DNA of 64,000 nucleotides from an uncultured Holophagaceae bacterium (GCA_903857495.1 CAIOFF010000060.1:41330-105329); one strand, 5' to 3'. Positions 25,398 to 34,950 are shown, counted from the stretch's first letter. A program made the numbers and translations. Notes: generated by a model from the letters alone, not told the origin.

Positions 25398-26636
25398 TCA
25401 GGCCTGTACCGGCCGATGCCGGGCCCACCGCAGGACGATCCCGCTCAGGGCAATGGCGGGCAGGACGATGACCATGGCCCAGGCCAGGGCGTCTCCGCTC
25501 ACCGCCCCCGCGGCCTGAAAGGCGTCGGCCCGGCGCCCCACCCACATGGGGCTGATGGCATCCCCCAGCAGGTGGATGAGCAGGACGTTCACAGCGACTC
25601 CCGTGGCCCGGATGCTCGCCGGCAGGCTGCTCACGATCAGGGCGTTCACAGGGCTGGTGTTCACGAAGAGCAAGAACATGCTCAGGAAGAAGAGCAGGTA
25701 GGCCGTCCCCAGGTGATGCGTGCCCAGGGCCCAGGCCACCGCGGGCACCGCCACGACCAGGGTGATGCCCGAGATTCCGGCGCCTGCGTCCGGCCAGCGC
25801 TTCTGCCAGCGGTCCGTGAGCCAGCCCCCCAGGAAGGTGCCCAGGATGCCCGTGATCACGGCGAACAGGCCGAAGATCATGCCCGCATGGGCGGTGCTGA
25901 CCGCGAACCGCCGCTGCAACAGCGTGGGCCCCCAGTTGCTGAGGCCCCCCATGGCGAAGGTGTAGGCGATGTAGCTGGCGGTGCAGGCCAGCCAGATCCG
26001 ATTCCCGAACACGTGCTTCAGGCGCTGCAGGTAGGAGTCGCCGGCACCCACGTCCTTGCCGCTGTCCATGGCGCCCCGCACAGGATCCACCTGGAAAGCC
26101 ATCCAGGTGGCGAGGATCAGGCCCGGGAGGCCCGCCACCAGGAACGCGGCCCGCCAGCCCCAGGCTCCGGCCACGAGGCCGCCCAGCCCGTAGCCCAAGG
26201 CGCTGCCCACGGGGATGGCCAGGTAGAACCAGGTGAAGTTCTTCGCCCGGTCCGACTCCGGGAAGCCGTCCGCCAGCATGGCGGGACCCAGGCTCGCGTA
26301 GGCCGCTTCGCCCACGCCCACCAGGGACCGGGCCACCAGCAGGGCCGGGTAGCTGTGGACGAAGGCCGCGCCAAGGGTGGCCAGGCTCCACAGGGCCACC
26401 CCACCGGCCACCAGACGCGGCCGGTGGAAGCGGTCCGCCAGGTAGCCGAAGAGCGGCGCCGAGCACATGTAGACGACGATGAACACGAAGTTCAGCCGCC
26501 CTAGCTGCAGGTTGGAGAGGTGCAGATCCTTGCCCAGCGGCTCGAGGATGGCCGCGACCACAAGGCGATCCAGATAGTTCACCAGGTTGATCCCGGTGAG
26601 CAGCAGGAGCAGGCGTTGGACGGCAGTCAGCCGCAT
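25398..26636 (-). CDS. MFS transporter, Spinster-like
   Basis: A 412-residue, 12-helix major facilitator. Helix 1 reads LLLLLTGINLVNYLDRLVVAAILEPL; the NYxDR pattern is typical of Spinster (Spns)-type MFS proteins. The loop 2-3 motif A is GYLADRFHRPRLV, and helix 4 contains RSLVGVGEAAYASLGPAMLAD. A polar loop sits between the halves. Eukaryotic Spns proteins export sphingosine-1-phosphate or lysophospholipids. The adjacent acyltransferase gene makes a lysolipid substrate plausible here, but this is inference. It is transcribed with skp, bamA and clpC. Confidence 0.82.
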   Translation of the reverse strand: MRLTAVQRLLLLLTGINLVNYLDRLVVAAILEPLGKDLHLSNLQLGRLNFVFIVVYMCSAPLFGYLADRFHRPRLVAGGVALWSLATLGAAFVHSYPALLVARSLVGVGEAAYASLGPAMLADGFPESDRAKNFTWFYLAIPVGSALGYGLGGLVAGAWGWRAAFLVAGLPGLILATWMAFQVDPVRGAMDSGKDVGAGDSYLQRLKHVFGNRIWLACTASYIAYTFAMGGLSNWGPTLLQRRFAVSTAHAGMIFGLFAVITGILGTFLGGWLTDRWQKRWPDAGAGISGITLVVAVPAVAWALGTHHLGTAYLLFFLSMFLLFVNTSPVNALIVSSLPASIRATGVAVNVLLIHLLGDAISPMWVGRRADAFQAAGAVSGDALAWAMVIVLPAIALSGIVLRWARHRPVQA

Positions 26637-26657
26637 CGGGCAGCCGGGGCCCGGTGG

Positions 26658-27263
26658 CTACTTCTTGGGGGCGGGCTTGGCGGCCGGCTTGGCGGCAGCG
26701 GGGGCCGCAGGCTTGGCGGCGGGCGCGGCAGCGGCGGCGGGCTCGCTGGCATCCAGGCGCTTGGAGATCTCAGCCGTGAAGCCCTTCAGCCAGGCCTCGT
26801 CCCCCCACGAGAGGATCTGGATGGCCTGATCCGACAGCACCAGCTGGAGCTTCTGCTCCTTGGCCAGCTGCTCGACGATGGGCGCCGCCAGCTTCGTGAT
26901 GGCCTCGCCGACCTTCTTCTCCACCCGCTGGTATTCCTGCTGGCTGTCTTCCTGCATCTTCTTGGCCTCGAACTCCACGTCCCGGAACTTCTTGGCCAGG
27001 GCCTCCTTCTTGTCGGGGTCCAGGCTGGGCGAGTTCAGCTGCTGCTGCATGGCCTGCAGTTCCTGGCCCTTGGCCTGGAGCTTCTCCTGCAGGTTCTTGC
27101 CGGTGATCTCCAGCTCGGAGAAGATGGCGCCAGCCTTCTTGGAACTGCGCACCAGCTGGTTGATGCTGAAGAAGGCGAAGCGGGGTGCCTCCTGGGCCAT
27201 GGCCGGGAGGGCCAGGGTGGCGGACAGGCAAAGTGCGGCCAAAGCGGGGGCGAGCAGGCGCAT
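26658..27263 (-). CDS. Periplasmic chaperone of the Skp/OmpH family
   Basis: A 201-residue protein. A signal peptide ends at AMAQ. The mature chain starts with the family strand (RFAFFSINQLVRSSKKAG), continues as a long helical hairpin (Lys/Glu/Gln-rich, residues ~50-125), and returns to the base (LVLSDQAIQIL). Skp holds unfolded outer-membrane proteins on their way to BamA, and bamA lies directly upstream, the classical bamA-skp order. The last 30 residues are an Ala/Lys/Pro tail not found in E. coli Skp. Confidence 0.9.
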   Translation of the reverse strand: MRLLAPALAALCLSATLALPAMAQEAPRFAFFSINQLVRSSKKAGAIFSELEITGKNLQEKLQAKGQELQAMQQQLNSPSLDPDKKEALAKKFRDVEFEAKKMQEDSQQEYQRVEKKVGEAITKLAAPIVEQLAKEQKLQLVLSDQAIQILSWGDEAWLKGFTAEISKRLDASEPAAAAAPAAKPAAPAAAKPAAKPAPKK

Positions 27264-27313
27264 GAGAGTCTCCAGGACGAAAAAGGGATTATAGCTCAGA
27301 GGGGCTGAACGGA

Positions 27314-29887
27314 TCAGAAGGTCGTCCCGATGGAGAACTGGAAGTCAGACTTCCCATCCGTGTCAAAGGGATAGGGATTGATCTTCCTCGACCAGATCAG
27401 CCGCAGGGGTGCGGGGCTGATGGGCAGGAAGAAGCGGAACTCGATGCCCGCGGACCGGACCAGGGAGGGGTTCTTGTAGGAGTAGGGATTGCCCGTCAGG
27501 TAGTCGGTGTAGGTGATCATGTTCCGGCTGAGGACCTTGGTGCCAGGGCCCCAGGCGTTGCCGGCGTCGTGGAAGAACACCAGGCGGAACTGGTCCGCGA
27601 TCTTGAACTGGTATTCCAGGTTCGTGATGAGCTGCTTGTTGCCGCCCACCACCACCGCGTGGCCGTTGTTGTCCAGGAGGACCGAGCCCACCTGGCCGTA
27701 GCGGTAGCCACGAATGCTGTTCTCGCCGCCGGGCCGGTAGAGATCGTAGAGCGGCAGGTCATCGTGGCCGAGGTTCTGGAGATACCCGTAGCTCGCATTG
27801 AAGGCGAAGATGTGGCGGTCCGCGATGTTGGCGAACTTGGCGAAGTCCCAGGTGGCCCGGAGGAAGGGCTTGTCCCCGCCGAACTGCCAGCCACCGTATT
27901 CCAGACCGAAGGACACCCGGGTGCCCGCGGTGGGCTTGAACTGGTGGTTGACGGTGCTGTAGGCCAGGCTCTGGCTGAAGGTGGAGGTCAGCTGGTTCGG
28001 CGTGTCCCGGAAGTAGAAGTTCTGGCCGCCCTCGATGCGGATCAGCCGGAAGCTGTAGCCCGAAGAGTAGGTCGTGAACCAGGCCCAGGGCTTCTCGGGC
28101 AGCCAGTTGCTGAGCCGGGCGCCCACGGACAGGCCGAGGCTGCGGGTGAACTGCTTGTAGGCGTTGGCCACGCCGACGCGGGAGGCATCGTAGTCCGCCG
28201 AGCCGTTGGAAACCGAGGTGGAGAACGAGTAGGGCAGGTCGAAGACGAAGGGCTCCGTGAAGCCCACGGAGATGCTCTTGGAGTACTTGCCGCCGTTGTA
28301 GCTGATGGAGAGGGTCTCGCCGCCGCCCCCCAGGTTGCGGGTCGAGAAGCTCACGCCCAGGGAGAACCCGAACAGCGAGCCATAGCCACCCTGGAAGAGC
28401 AGCTCGTTGACCCCGGCCTCTTCGCCGCGCACCACGATGTCCACCTGGGACTTGTCCGGCACCATGTCCACCTTGGGCTCAGAGCTCTTCACGTCGAAGA
28501 AACTCAGCTGGCTGATGCTCAGCAGGGAGTCCTTGAACCGATCGGTCTGGAAGTAGTCGCCCTCGCGCATGAGCATGCTGCGGCGGAGCACCTTGTCCTT
28601 GGTGTTGGTGTTGCCCTCGAACTCGATCTTGCGGATCGTGAAGAGCTCGCCCTCGACCAGCTTGAGGGTGGTGTCCACCTTCTTGACCCCGTCCTCCTCG
28701 CGGATCTCGAACTTCTTCTCCGCGTGGAAGAGCACGTAGGCCTGGTTGGAGTAGCTCTCCTTGAGCTTGTCCACGGTCTGGTTCACCGCGTCCAGATCGA
28801 AGGGCACCGGCTTGGCGCCAGGCTTGGGGGCCTCAATCGAGGGCTTGATGTTGAAGAACTTCCGGAAGAAGGAGCTGTTGTCCCGCTTCACCTCGGCGTA
28901 TTTCTCCTGGTAGTAGGACTCACGGAAGAGCTTTCCGCCCTCGGCCTTGAAGGTGCCCTCGAAGAAGCGGTCACCCTCCATGATCGGGATGGTGAGCGTG
29001 GCCCGGAGATCGTACTTGGGGGACTTCGCCTCCTTGATCAGCTTCTCGTTCTTGACCTTCTGCTTGGGGGTGGTGCGGTCCTCGACCTCGATGAGGGGCT
29101 TGCCGACGAAGACGTCCTTGTAGCCCAGCTTCCAATAGGCCTTCTTCAGGTTGTCCAGGTCCTCTTCGAGGTTCTTGTCCACCAGCAGGTCGTGGGTGGT
29201 GAGCCAGCTGAACATCCAGTGCTGGCGGGTCTTCTCCATCGCATTCCGCAGCTGGGAGGTCGGGAACACCTTGTTGCCCCGGAAGGCAACCTTGTAGATC
29301 TTGGCCTTGCCGCCCTCGTTGATGTCGAACACGAGCCGGGCCACACCCCCGGCCATGGGCTCCAGCGTGATGTCCACCACGGGGTTCCGGAAGCCCTTCT
29401 CCCCGGCCTGGTCCACGATGAGGTTCTTGACCTTGCGGGCCGTGTCCGGATCGTAGATCGTGTCCGGATTGATGGTGAGCTTCTTCTCTTTGACCTTGTC
29501 CTTGATGTTGGTGAGGCCGACCTCGGTGCCGCCCCGGAAGTCCACTTCCTTGATCAGGGGCCGTTCCTTGATGCGGATCACCAGCTTCTTGCCACCCTTC
29601 GCATCCGCCAGCTCGAGCTTGATGTCATCGAAGCCGCCGCTCTCCCAGAGCTTCTCGATGACGGCAGTGAAGTCGATGGTGCGGAGGTCATCGCCGACCT
29701 TGAGGCCGGACTTGAAGATCACGGTCTCGGGCGTCTGTTTCTGGGCGCCGATCACTTCGATGGTGACGACGGGCTCGATGTCCTGCGCCGACAGGGGAAA
29801 CGCAAAGCCTGCCACGAGGGCCAGGGGCAGCACACCCCTACGCCACCGGGGCCGGACCCGGTTCCAGACCATGCTCTGCTGCGTCAT
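27314..29887 (-). CDS. bamA: Outer membrane assembly factor BamA
   Basis: An 857-residue Omp85 protein. The signal peptide is GVLPLALVAGFAFPLSAQ. POTRA domains follow (for example VTIEVIGAQKQTPETVI, then VAFRGNKVFPTSQLRNAM and IRKIEFEGNTNTKDKVLRR). The C-terminal 16-stranded barrel has the lid-lock motif as IRGYRYG and ends in Phe, the usual outer-membrane signal. BamA folds and inserts beta-barrel proteins. The start overlaps the clpC stop (ATGA), an uncommon neighbour for bamA. Confidence 0.95.
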   Translation of the reverse strand: MTQQSMVWNRVRPRWRRGVLPLALVAGFAFPLSAQDIEPVVTIEVIGAQKQTPETVIFKSGLKVGDDLRTIDFTAVIEKLWESGGFDDIKLELADAKGGKKLVIRIKERPLIKEVDFRGGTEVGLTNIKDKVKEKKLTINPDTIYDPDTARKVKNLIVDQAGEKGFRNPVVDITLEPMAGGVARLVFDINEGGKAKIYKVAFRGNKVFPTSQLRNAMEKTRQHWMFSWLTTHDLLVDKNLEEDLDNLKKAYWKLGYKDVFVGKPLIEVEDRTTPKQKVKNEKLIKEAKSPKYDLRATLTIPIMEGDRFFEGTFKAEGGKLFRESYYQEKYAEVKRDNSSFFRKFFNIKPSIEAPKPGAKPVPFDLDAVNQTVDKLKESYSNQAYVLFHAEKKFEIREEDGVKKVDTTLKLVEGELFTIRKIEFEGNTNTKDKVLRRSMLMREGDYFQTDRFKDSLLSISQLSFFDVKSSEPKVDMVPDKSQVDIVVRGEEAGVNELLFQGGYGSLFGFSLGVSFSTRNLGGGGETLSISYNGGKYSKSISVGFTEPFVFDLPYSFSTSVSNGSADYDASRVGVANAYKQFTRSLGLSVGARLSNWLPEKPWAWFTTYSSGYSFRLIRIEGGQNFYFRDTPNQLTSTFSQSLAYSTVNHQFKPTAGTRVSFGLEYGGWQFGGDKPFLRATWDFAKFANIADRHIFAFNASYGYLQNLGHDDLPLYDLYRPGGENSIRGYRYGQVGSVLLDNNGHAVVVGGNKQLITNLEYQFKIADQFRLVFFHDAGNAWGPGTKVLSRNMITYTDYLTGNPYSYKNPSLVRSAGIEFRFFLPISPAPLRLIWSRKINPYPFDTDGKSDFQFSIGTTF

Positions 29888-32358
29888 TCCGGCACTCCGA
29901 CCAGATGGGTTTCCTGGCCTGAGGCCACGTCTCCGGAATCAGACAGGGTGGGCACGAGTTTCTCGTCCACCAGATCGAAGTTCACCAGGCCCGAGGGCAT
30001 GGATTCCTGGCCCACCATCAGCTCGGCGAGGGGATCCTCCACCTGCTTCTGGATGGCACGGCGCAGGGGCCGGGCCCCGTAGGCGCGGTCCCGCATCGTG
30101 GTCTTCACCAGCCAGTCGCAGGCGGCGTCCGTGAGCTCCACGCACAGCTTGTGCTTCTGCAGGGTGACGTTGAGGTCCTCCACCAGCAGGCGGACGATCT
30201 TGCGCAGCTCGTCGTCCCCCAGGCGGTTGAATACCACGACCTCGTCGATGCGGTTCAGGAACTCCGGCGGGAAGGTGCGCTTGAGGACCTTCATGGCGTC
30301 GCCGGTCTTGGCGTCCGGACGGCCGTCCTGCTCGACGAAGCCGAGGTTCTTTTCCGACAGCAGCTCCCGGCTGCCCACGTTGGAGGTCATGATAATAATG
30401 GTGTTCTTGAAGTCGACCAGGTTCCCGAAGGCGTCCGAGGCCTGCCCGTCGTCGAAGATGGAGAGCAGGATGTTGATGAGGTCCGGATGGGCCTTCTCGA
30501 TCTCGTCGAAGAGAAGCACGCAGTAGGGATTCCGCCGGATGCGGTCCGTCAGCATGCCGCCTTCCTCATAGCCCACGTAGCCCGGAGGGGCCCCGAGCAG
30601 CTTCGAGACCTCGTGCTTCTCCATGTATTCGGACATGTCGAAGCGGATCATCTTCTTGGGATCGCCGAACAGGAAGGCCGCCAGGGTCTTGGCCAGCTCG
30701 GTCTTGCCGACGCCCGTGGGACCCAGGAAGAGGAACGAGCCCATGGGGCGGTTGGGGTTCTTGAGGCCCGTCCGGGCCCGGCGCACGGCCCGCACCACGG
30801 CGCTCACGGCCTCGGGCTGGCCGATGACCCGCTCGTTGAGCCGGGGCTCCATGTTGATCAGCACGGCCTTCTCGTCGCCCTTGAGGGCCTTCACGGGGAT
30901 GCCGGTCCAGCTGGCGACCACGTCCTCGATGTCCTGCTCCATGACCTCAGGGAAGTGCGAGTAGTCCTCGTCAGAAAGCTCGGAGCGGTTCTTCTGGATC
31001 TCGTCACGCAGCTGCAGCTCCTTCTGGCGCAGCAGCACCGCCCGCTCGAAGTCCCGGCTGAGCACGGCCTCGTTCATCTCGTTGATGACCCGGTGCAGCT
31101 CCTCCTCGTGGCTCTGGCCCTCGGAGCTGGCGCCGCCCGGACCCACCCGCAGCTTGACGCGGGCGCCAGCCTCGTCCAGCAGGTCGATGGCCTTGTCGGG
31201 CAGGAAGCGGTCAGTGATGTAGCGGTTCGACAGGTAGACCGAGGCCTCCATGGTCTTCTGCGTGTAGCGGACCCGGTGGAACAGCTCGTAGCGGCTGCGG
31301 ATGCCCTCGATGATGCGCAGGCTCTCGGCCTCGTCCGGGGGGTTCACGGTCACCGGCTGGAAGCGGCGCACCAGGCTGCGGTCCTTGTCGATGTACTTGG
31401 CGTATTCCTTGTGCGTCGTGGCGCCGATGCACTGGATCTCGCCCCGGCTGAGGGCCGGCTTCAGGATATTGGCGGCGTCCAGGCTGCCTTCGGCGGCGCC
31501 GGTGCCGATCAGGCTGTGGATCTCGTCGATGAACAGCACCACCGTGGTGTCCTTGCTGGCCTCGGCGATGATCGACTTCAGCCGCTCCTCGAACTGCCCG
31601 CGATACTTGGTTCCGGCCACGACCAGGCTCAGGTCCAGGGCGTAGATGCGCTTGTCCGCCAGGCTGGGGGGCACCAGGCCCTCGTGGATCTTCTGGGCCA
31701 GGCCCTCCACGATGGCGGTCTTGCCCACGCCGGCCTCGCCCAGGAGGATCGGGTTGTTCTTCCGGCGGCGGCTGAGGATCTGGATGATGCGCTCGACCTC
31801 CGCGTCTCGGCCGATGAGGTTGTCGAAGATGCCGCGCTCAGCCATCTCGGACAGGTTGCGGGCGAACTCGGACAGGAGCGGGTGCTCCTTCTTCTTCTTG
31901 GCGATCTTCTCTTCCTTGCTGCTCTCCAGGAGGATCTCCTTGGCGGCGATGAGGTCCGCGCCGGACTCCTTCAGCAGGCGGCCCGCCAGGCAGCCCTCTT
32001 CCTTGAGCATGCCCAGCAGCAGGTGCTCGGCACCCACGTGCTTGTGGTTGAGCTTGGCGCTCTCGGCCGTGGCGTGCTGGAGGATGTGCTTGACCTCCTC
32101 CTCCATGGGGATGTCGATGCTGGTGCTGCTGGGGGTGATCTTCCGGTCCTTGGGGGTCAGGGCCGCCACCAGCCGCTCGCGGAGCGTGCTCACCTGGACG
32201 CCCATGCGCTCCAGGAGCTGGGTGCTGGTCTTCTCGGACTCCCGCAGGAGCCCCAGCAGGAGGTGGCCGCTCTGGATGCTCTCAGAGCCGAACTGGCTGG
32301 CCTCATAGCGGGCAAAGAACATGACGCGCCGGGCTTTTTCAGTGAATTTTTCGAACAC
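29884..32358 (-). CDS. clpC: ClpC-type AAA+ unfoldase
   Basis: An 824-residue Clp ATPase. It begins MFEKFTEKARRVMFFARYEA, the ClpC N-domain. It has two AAA+ modules (GEAGVGKTAI and [24 protein letters not shown] and CVLLFDEIEKAHP). A short UVR-type middle domain (INEMNEAVLSRDFERAVLLRQKEL) separates it from ClpB and ClpA. It would feed substrates to ClpP, not found in this window. It heads the minus-strand run clpC-bamA-skp-MFS-acyltransferase and is divergent from purA. Confidence 0.94.
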   Translation of the reverse strand: MFEKFTEKARRVMFFARYEASQFGSESIQSGHLLLGLLRESEKTSTQLLERMGVQVSTLRERLVAALTPKDRKITPSSTSIDIPMEEEVKHILQHATAESAKLNHKHVGAEHLLLGMLKEEGCLAGRLLKESGADLIAAKEILLESSKEEKIAKKKKEHPLLSEFARNLSEMAERGIFDNLIGRDAEVERIIQILSRRRKNNPILLGEAGVGKTAIVEGLAQKIHEGLVPPSLADKRIYALDLSLVVAGTKYRGQFEERLKSIIAEASKDTTVVLFIDEIHSLIGTGAAEGSLDAANILKPALSRGEIQCIGATTHKEYAKYIDKDRSLVRRFQPVTVNPPDEAESLRIIEGIRSRYELFHRVRYTQKTMEASVYLSNRYITDRFLPDKAIDLLDEAGARVKLRVGPGGASSEGQSHEEELHRVINEMNEAVLSRDFERAVLLRQKELQLRDEIQKNRSELSDEDYSHFPEVMEQDIEDVVASWTGIPVKALKGDEKAVLINMEPRLNERVIGQPEAVSAVVRAVRRARTGLKNPNRPMGSFLFLGPTGVGKTELAKTLAAFLFGDPKKMIRFDMSEYMEKHEVSKLLGAPPGYVGYEEGGMLTDRIRRNPYCVLLFDEIEKAHPDLINILLSIFDDGQASDAFGNLVDFKNTIIIMTSNVGSRELLSEKNLGFVEQDGRPDAKTGDAMKVLKRTFPPEFLNRIDEVVVFNRLGDDELRKIVRLLVEDLNVTLQKHKLCVELTDAACDWLVKTTMRDRAYGARPLRRAIQKQVEDPLAELMVGQESMPSGLVNFDLVDEKLVPTLSDSGDVASGQETHLVGVPE

Positions 32359-32521
32359 GGGACACCCTTCCGGGTCAAAGATCGCTGCGGGACCGGGATG
32401 GTTCCGGAGAGCGGTCTCCCAGGGTAACGCCTTCCGCAGCCCTTGTCCCGGCCCCGTCTGTGCTTCAGTCCAGGACAGATGCGCCTCCAGACGCTATCCT
32501 GGAAGGCTTGGGAGGACGACT

Positions 32522-33838
32522 ATGGGCCTGGCTAAGACCAATCTGGCGATCCTTGGCCTGCAGTGGGGCGACGAGGGCAAAGGCAAGGTCGTGGACCTGC
32601 TCAGCCCCAAGTTCAAGCAGGTCGTGCGCTTCCAGGGCGGCAACAACGCCGGGCACACGGTGGTCGTGGACGGCGTCAGCATCGCCCTGCACCAGGTGCC
32701 CAGTGGCGCCCTGCATCCCGGCTGCTTCCTGGTGGTGGGCAACGGCGTGGTGTTGAACCTCGAGGTCTTCCAGCAGGAGCTGGACCGCCTCTCGGCCCGG
32801 GGCTTCGACCTCAGCGGCCGGCTGCTCATGTCCGAGAAGGCCCACGTCATCCTGCCCCACCACATCGCCCTGGACCAGTGGCGCGAGCTCCGCGCCGACA
32901 AGGTGGGCGCCAAGATCGGCACCACCGGCCGCGGCATCGGCCCTGCCTACGAGATGAAGGCCGCCCGCATGGGCATCCGCCTGGGCGACCTCCTGCACCC
33001 GGAGACCCTGGCCGAGCGCATCCAGCCCGGCTACGAGGAAGTCCGCATCCGCCTCGGTGCCAACGCCGGCCTGCCCTCCCTCGAGGCCGTCATCGAAGGC
33101 CTGCTCCGCATCGCCGAGCCCTTCCTGCCCTTCATCGGGGACGCCCAGGGCCACCTGCAGGCTGCCTGGGAGCGGGACGAGAGCATCCTCTTCGAGGGCG
33201 CCCAGGCCACCCTCCTTGACATCGACCACGGCACCTACCCCTTCGTCACCTCCAGCAGCTGCAGCCTGGGGGGCCTGTTCACGGGCACCGGCCTGCCGCC
33301 CAAGGCCCTGGACAAGATCCTGGGCATCGCCAAGGCCTACACCACCCGCGTCGGCGCCGGCCCCTTCCCCGCCGAGCTGCTCGACGCCACCGGCGAGCGC
33401 CTGCGCCAGGTGGGCCGCGAGTTCGGCACCACCACCGGCCGGCCCCGCCGCTGCGGCTGGTTCGACGCCCCCATCACCGCCCACGCCTGCCGCACCAACG
33501 GCGTGGATGGCCTCGCCATCATGAAGCTCGACGTGCTCGACGGCATGGACGAGGTGGGCCTCATCGTGGGCTACCGCACGGGCGAGGGCACCCTCACCAC
33601 CAAGCTGCCCAGCTGCGCCGCCGACTGGAAGGACCTCCGGCCCGAGGTGAAGCGCTTCAAGGGCTGGGACAGCACCCGCGGCATCACCGTCCACGCCCAG
33701 CTCCCGGCCTCGGCCCAGGCCTACCTCGAGTCCCTGGCGGAGAGCGTCGCCGTGCCCATCTCCTACCTCAGCACCGGCCCCGATCGCGCCGAGGGCTGCG
33801 TGTATCCCGGGACCTTCCTGGAGCCGCTGCTGGGTTGA
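32522..33838 (+). CDS. purA: Adenylosuccinate synthetase PurA
   Basis: A 438-residue enzyme of AMP synthesis (IMP + aspartate + GTP). N-terminal loop LGLQWGDEGKGKVVDLL and FQGGNNAGHTVVVDG carry the IMP/Asp site. GTTGRGIGPAYEMKAARMGIR and GAGPFPAEL are family landmarks, and the base-recognition segment TGRPRRCGWFD is present. The start ATG 32522 was preferred because the upstream in-frame codons lack PurA similarity. Confidence 0.96.
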   Translation: MGLAKTNLAILGLQWGDEGKGKVVDLLSPKFKQVVRFQGGNNAGHTVVVDGVSIALHQVPSGALHPGCFLVVGNGVVLNLEVFQQELDRLSARGFDLSGRLLMSEKAHVILPHHIALDQWRELRADKVGAKIGTTGRGIGPAYEMKAARMGIRLGDLLHPETLAERIQPGYEEVRIRLGANAGLPSLEAVIEGLLRIAEPFLPFIGDAQGHLQAAWERDESILFEGAQATLLDIDHGTYPFVTSSSCSLGGLFTGTGLPPKALDKILGIAKAYTTRVGAGPFPAELLDATGERLRQVGREFGTTTGRPRRCGWFDAPITAHACRTNGVDGLAIMKLDVLDGMDEVGLIVGYRTGEGTLTTKLPSCAADWKDLRPEVKRFKGWDSTRGITVHAQLPASAQAYLESLAESVAVPISYLSTGPDRAEGCVYPGTFLEPLLG

Positions 33839-33942
33839 CCCCGCGGCCTTTCACAGGCAAACTGATCCTCCTGCCCAACCAGGCACCGCACGCTCGCGTG
33901 CACCGCGCGCTCGAGGGCTAGCGGGTCTGGAACCAGCGGCAA

Positions 33943-34017
33943 GGGCCCTTAGCTCAGCGGTAGAGCAGCGGCCTTTTAAGCCGTTGGCCGCGGGTTCAAA
34001 TCCCGCAGGGCCCACCA
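33943..34017 (+). tRNA. tRNA-Lys (anticodon TTT)
   Basis: A cloverleaf can be drawn by eye. The acceptor is GGGCCCT/AGGGCCC, the D-arm GCTC...GAGC, the anticodon stem GCGGC/GCCGT with loop CTTTTAA, and the T-arm GCGGGTTCAAATCCCGC. CCA is encoded at 34015-34017. Confidence 0.95.
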
Positions 34018-34030
34018 AGTTCCACCCCAG

Positions 34031-34105
34031 GGGGCTATCGTCTAGGGGTCAGGACACCGCCCTTTCACGGCGGTAACACGGGTTCAAATCCCGTTAGCCC
34101 TACCA
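34031..34105 (+). tRNA. tRNA-Glu (anticodon TTC)
   Basis: Acceptor GGGGCTA/TAGCCCT (first pair G-T), anticodon stem-loop CCGCCCTTTCACGGCGG with loop CTTTCAC, T-arm CGGGTTCAAATCCCG, and encoded CCA. It lies 13 bases after tRNA-Lys, so the two are probably one transcript. It also marks the edge of the accessory region. Confidence 0.95.
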
Positions 34106-34109
34106 GCAA

Positions 34110-34137
34110 ACACCCTAGAGAAATCTAGGGTGTTCTT
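34110..34137 (+). terminator. Intrinsic terminator after the tRNA pair
   Basis: A perfect 10-bp stem ACACCCTAGA / TCTAGGGTGT with a GAAA loop, followed by TCTT. The hairpin is strong although the T tract is short. The next ~200 bases hold no recognisable gene. Confidence 0.8.
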
Positions 34138-34335
34138 GTATATAAACGACCATCTCGCCTCTCAAAATGGCCCCAGCGGGAAATGAGCGGGAAACGACGC
34201 ACATAAATACCTGTGAACACTTGAGGAAATAGGGGTCGGTCCGTCTTCCAGGAGTGAGAGGTGTTCGACCCTCAGCCCCACGGCCCTTCCCTCTGACCTC
34301 CCTTCGCGTCCACGCCGACCTGCGGACTCTTGGAT

Positions 34336-34950
34336 TCAATTCTCCTCAGAGTCCTGCTCCATGATCATGCTCCGAACCGCCTCCCAGTTCTCTGGGTGGA
34401 TATGGACCACAAGATGCTCTCCCTCATTGTCCTCTCGGATGACGATCAACTCCCGCTCGACGAGAATCTCCAGCAGCTTCCCCAGGCGGTCCTCCCCCAG
34501 GTCGGCCCACCGGGATCTGTCATCGGAGAGGTAATACCCGGGGCGTGTGATTGAAACCGAATGGAAATCAGCCCACTCGCCCCCATGCAGAGCATAGAGC
34601 TCGCTCTTGGGCAGACCCGAATTATGCTCATCCACCGTCTGGAGCACTTCCGCTGCGAAGCGCTTGTCCTCCGCTCCCGGCCACCATGGCTTCGGCTTGC
34701 AGAAGGTCTTTTTCAAATAGTCCAACTGCTGCTTCCCGGCCACCTGGTAGCAGTCCTTCACTTTGATGAGCACACCTGCTGCGACGAGGCCATCCAATTG
34801 AAGGGTGGCCCTCTCCCGGTCCTGCCCCGCGTCAGCGAGTTCCAACGGAAAGACTGAAAGTCCGGAGAATTTGACGATCCACCGAATCATCCGCTGAAGG
34901 TTACCGTCCAACAAATTTCCAGGTCCTAAACTATCGGGATCGTTTGCCAT
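34336..34950 (-). CDS. Hypothetical protein, possibly winged-helix
   Basis: A 204-residue protein from ATG 34950 (MANDPDSLGPGNLLDGNLQR); a TTG 14 codons upstream is an alternative. It is soluble, with no signal or membrane segment. It is predicted mostly helical, with two stretches that could be small helical DNA-binding units (DRERATLQLDGLVAAGVLIKV and GEDRLGKLLEILVERELIVI), each a helix followed by a beta wing. No family is recognised. It is the first gene after the tRNA boundary and has lower GC than the core genes. Confidence 0.55.
   Translation of the reverse strand: MANDPDSLGPGNLLDGNLQRMIRWIVKFSGLSVFPLELADAGQDRERATLQLDGLVAAGVLIKVKDCYQVAGKQQLDYLKKTFCKPKPWWPGAEDKRFAAEVLQTVDEHNSGLPKSELYALHGGEWADFHSVSITRPGYYLSDDRSRWADLGEDRLGKLLEILVERELIVIREDNEGEHLVVHIHPENWEAVRSMIMEQDSEEN

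Noticed and set aside
34031..34105. Direct repeat of the tRNA-Glu 3' end as a right attachment site
   Set aside because: No second copy of the terminal tRNA sequence was found by reading the rest of the window; the other end may lie outside.
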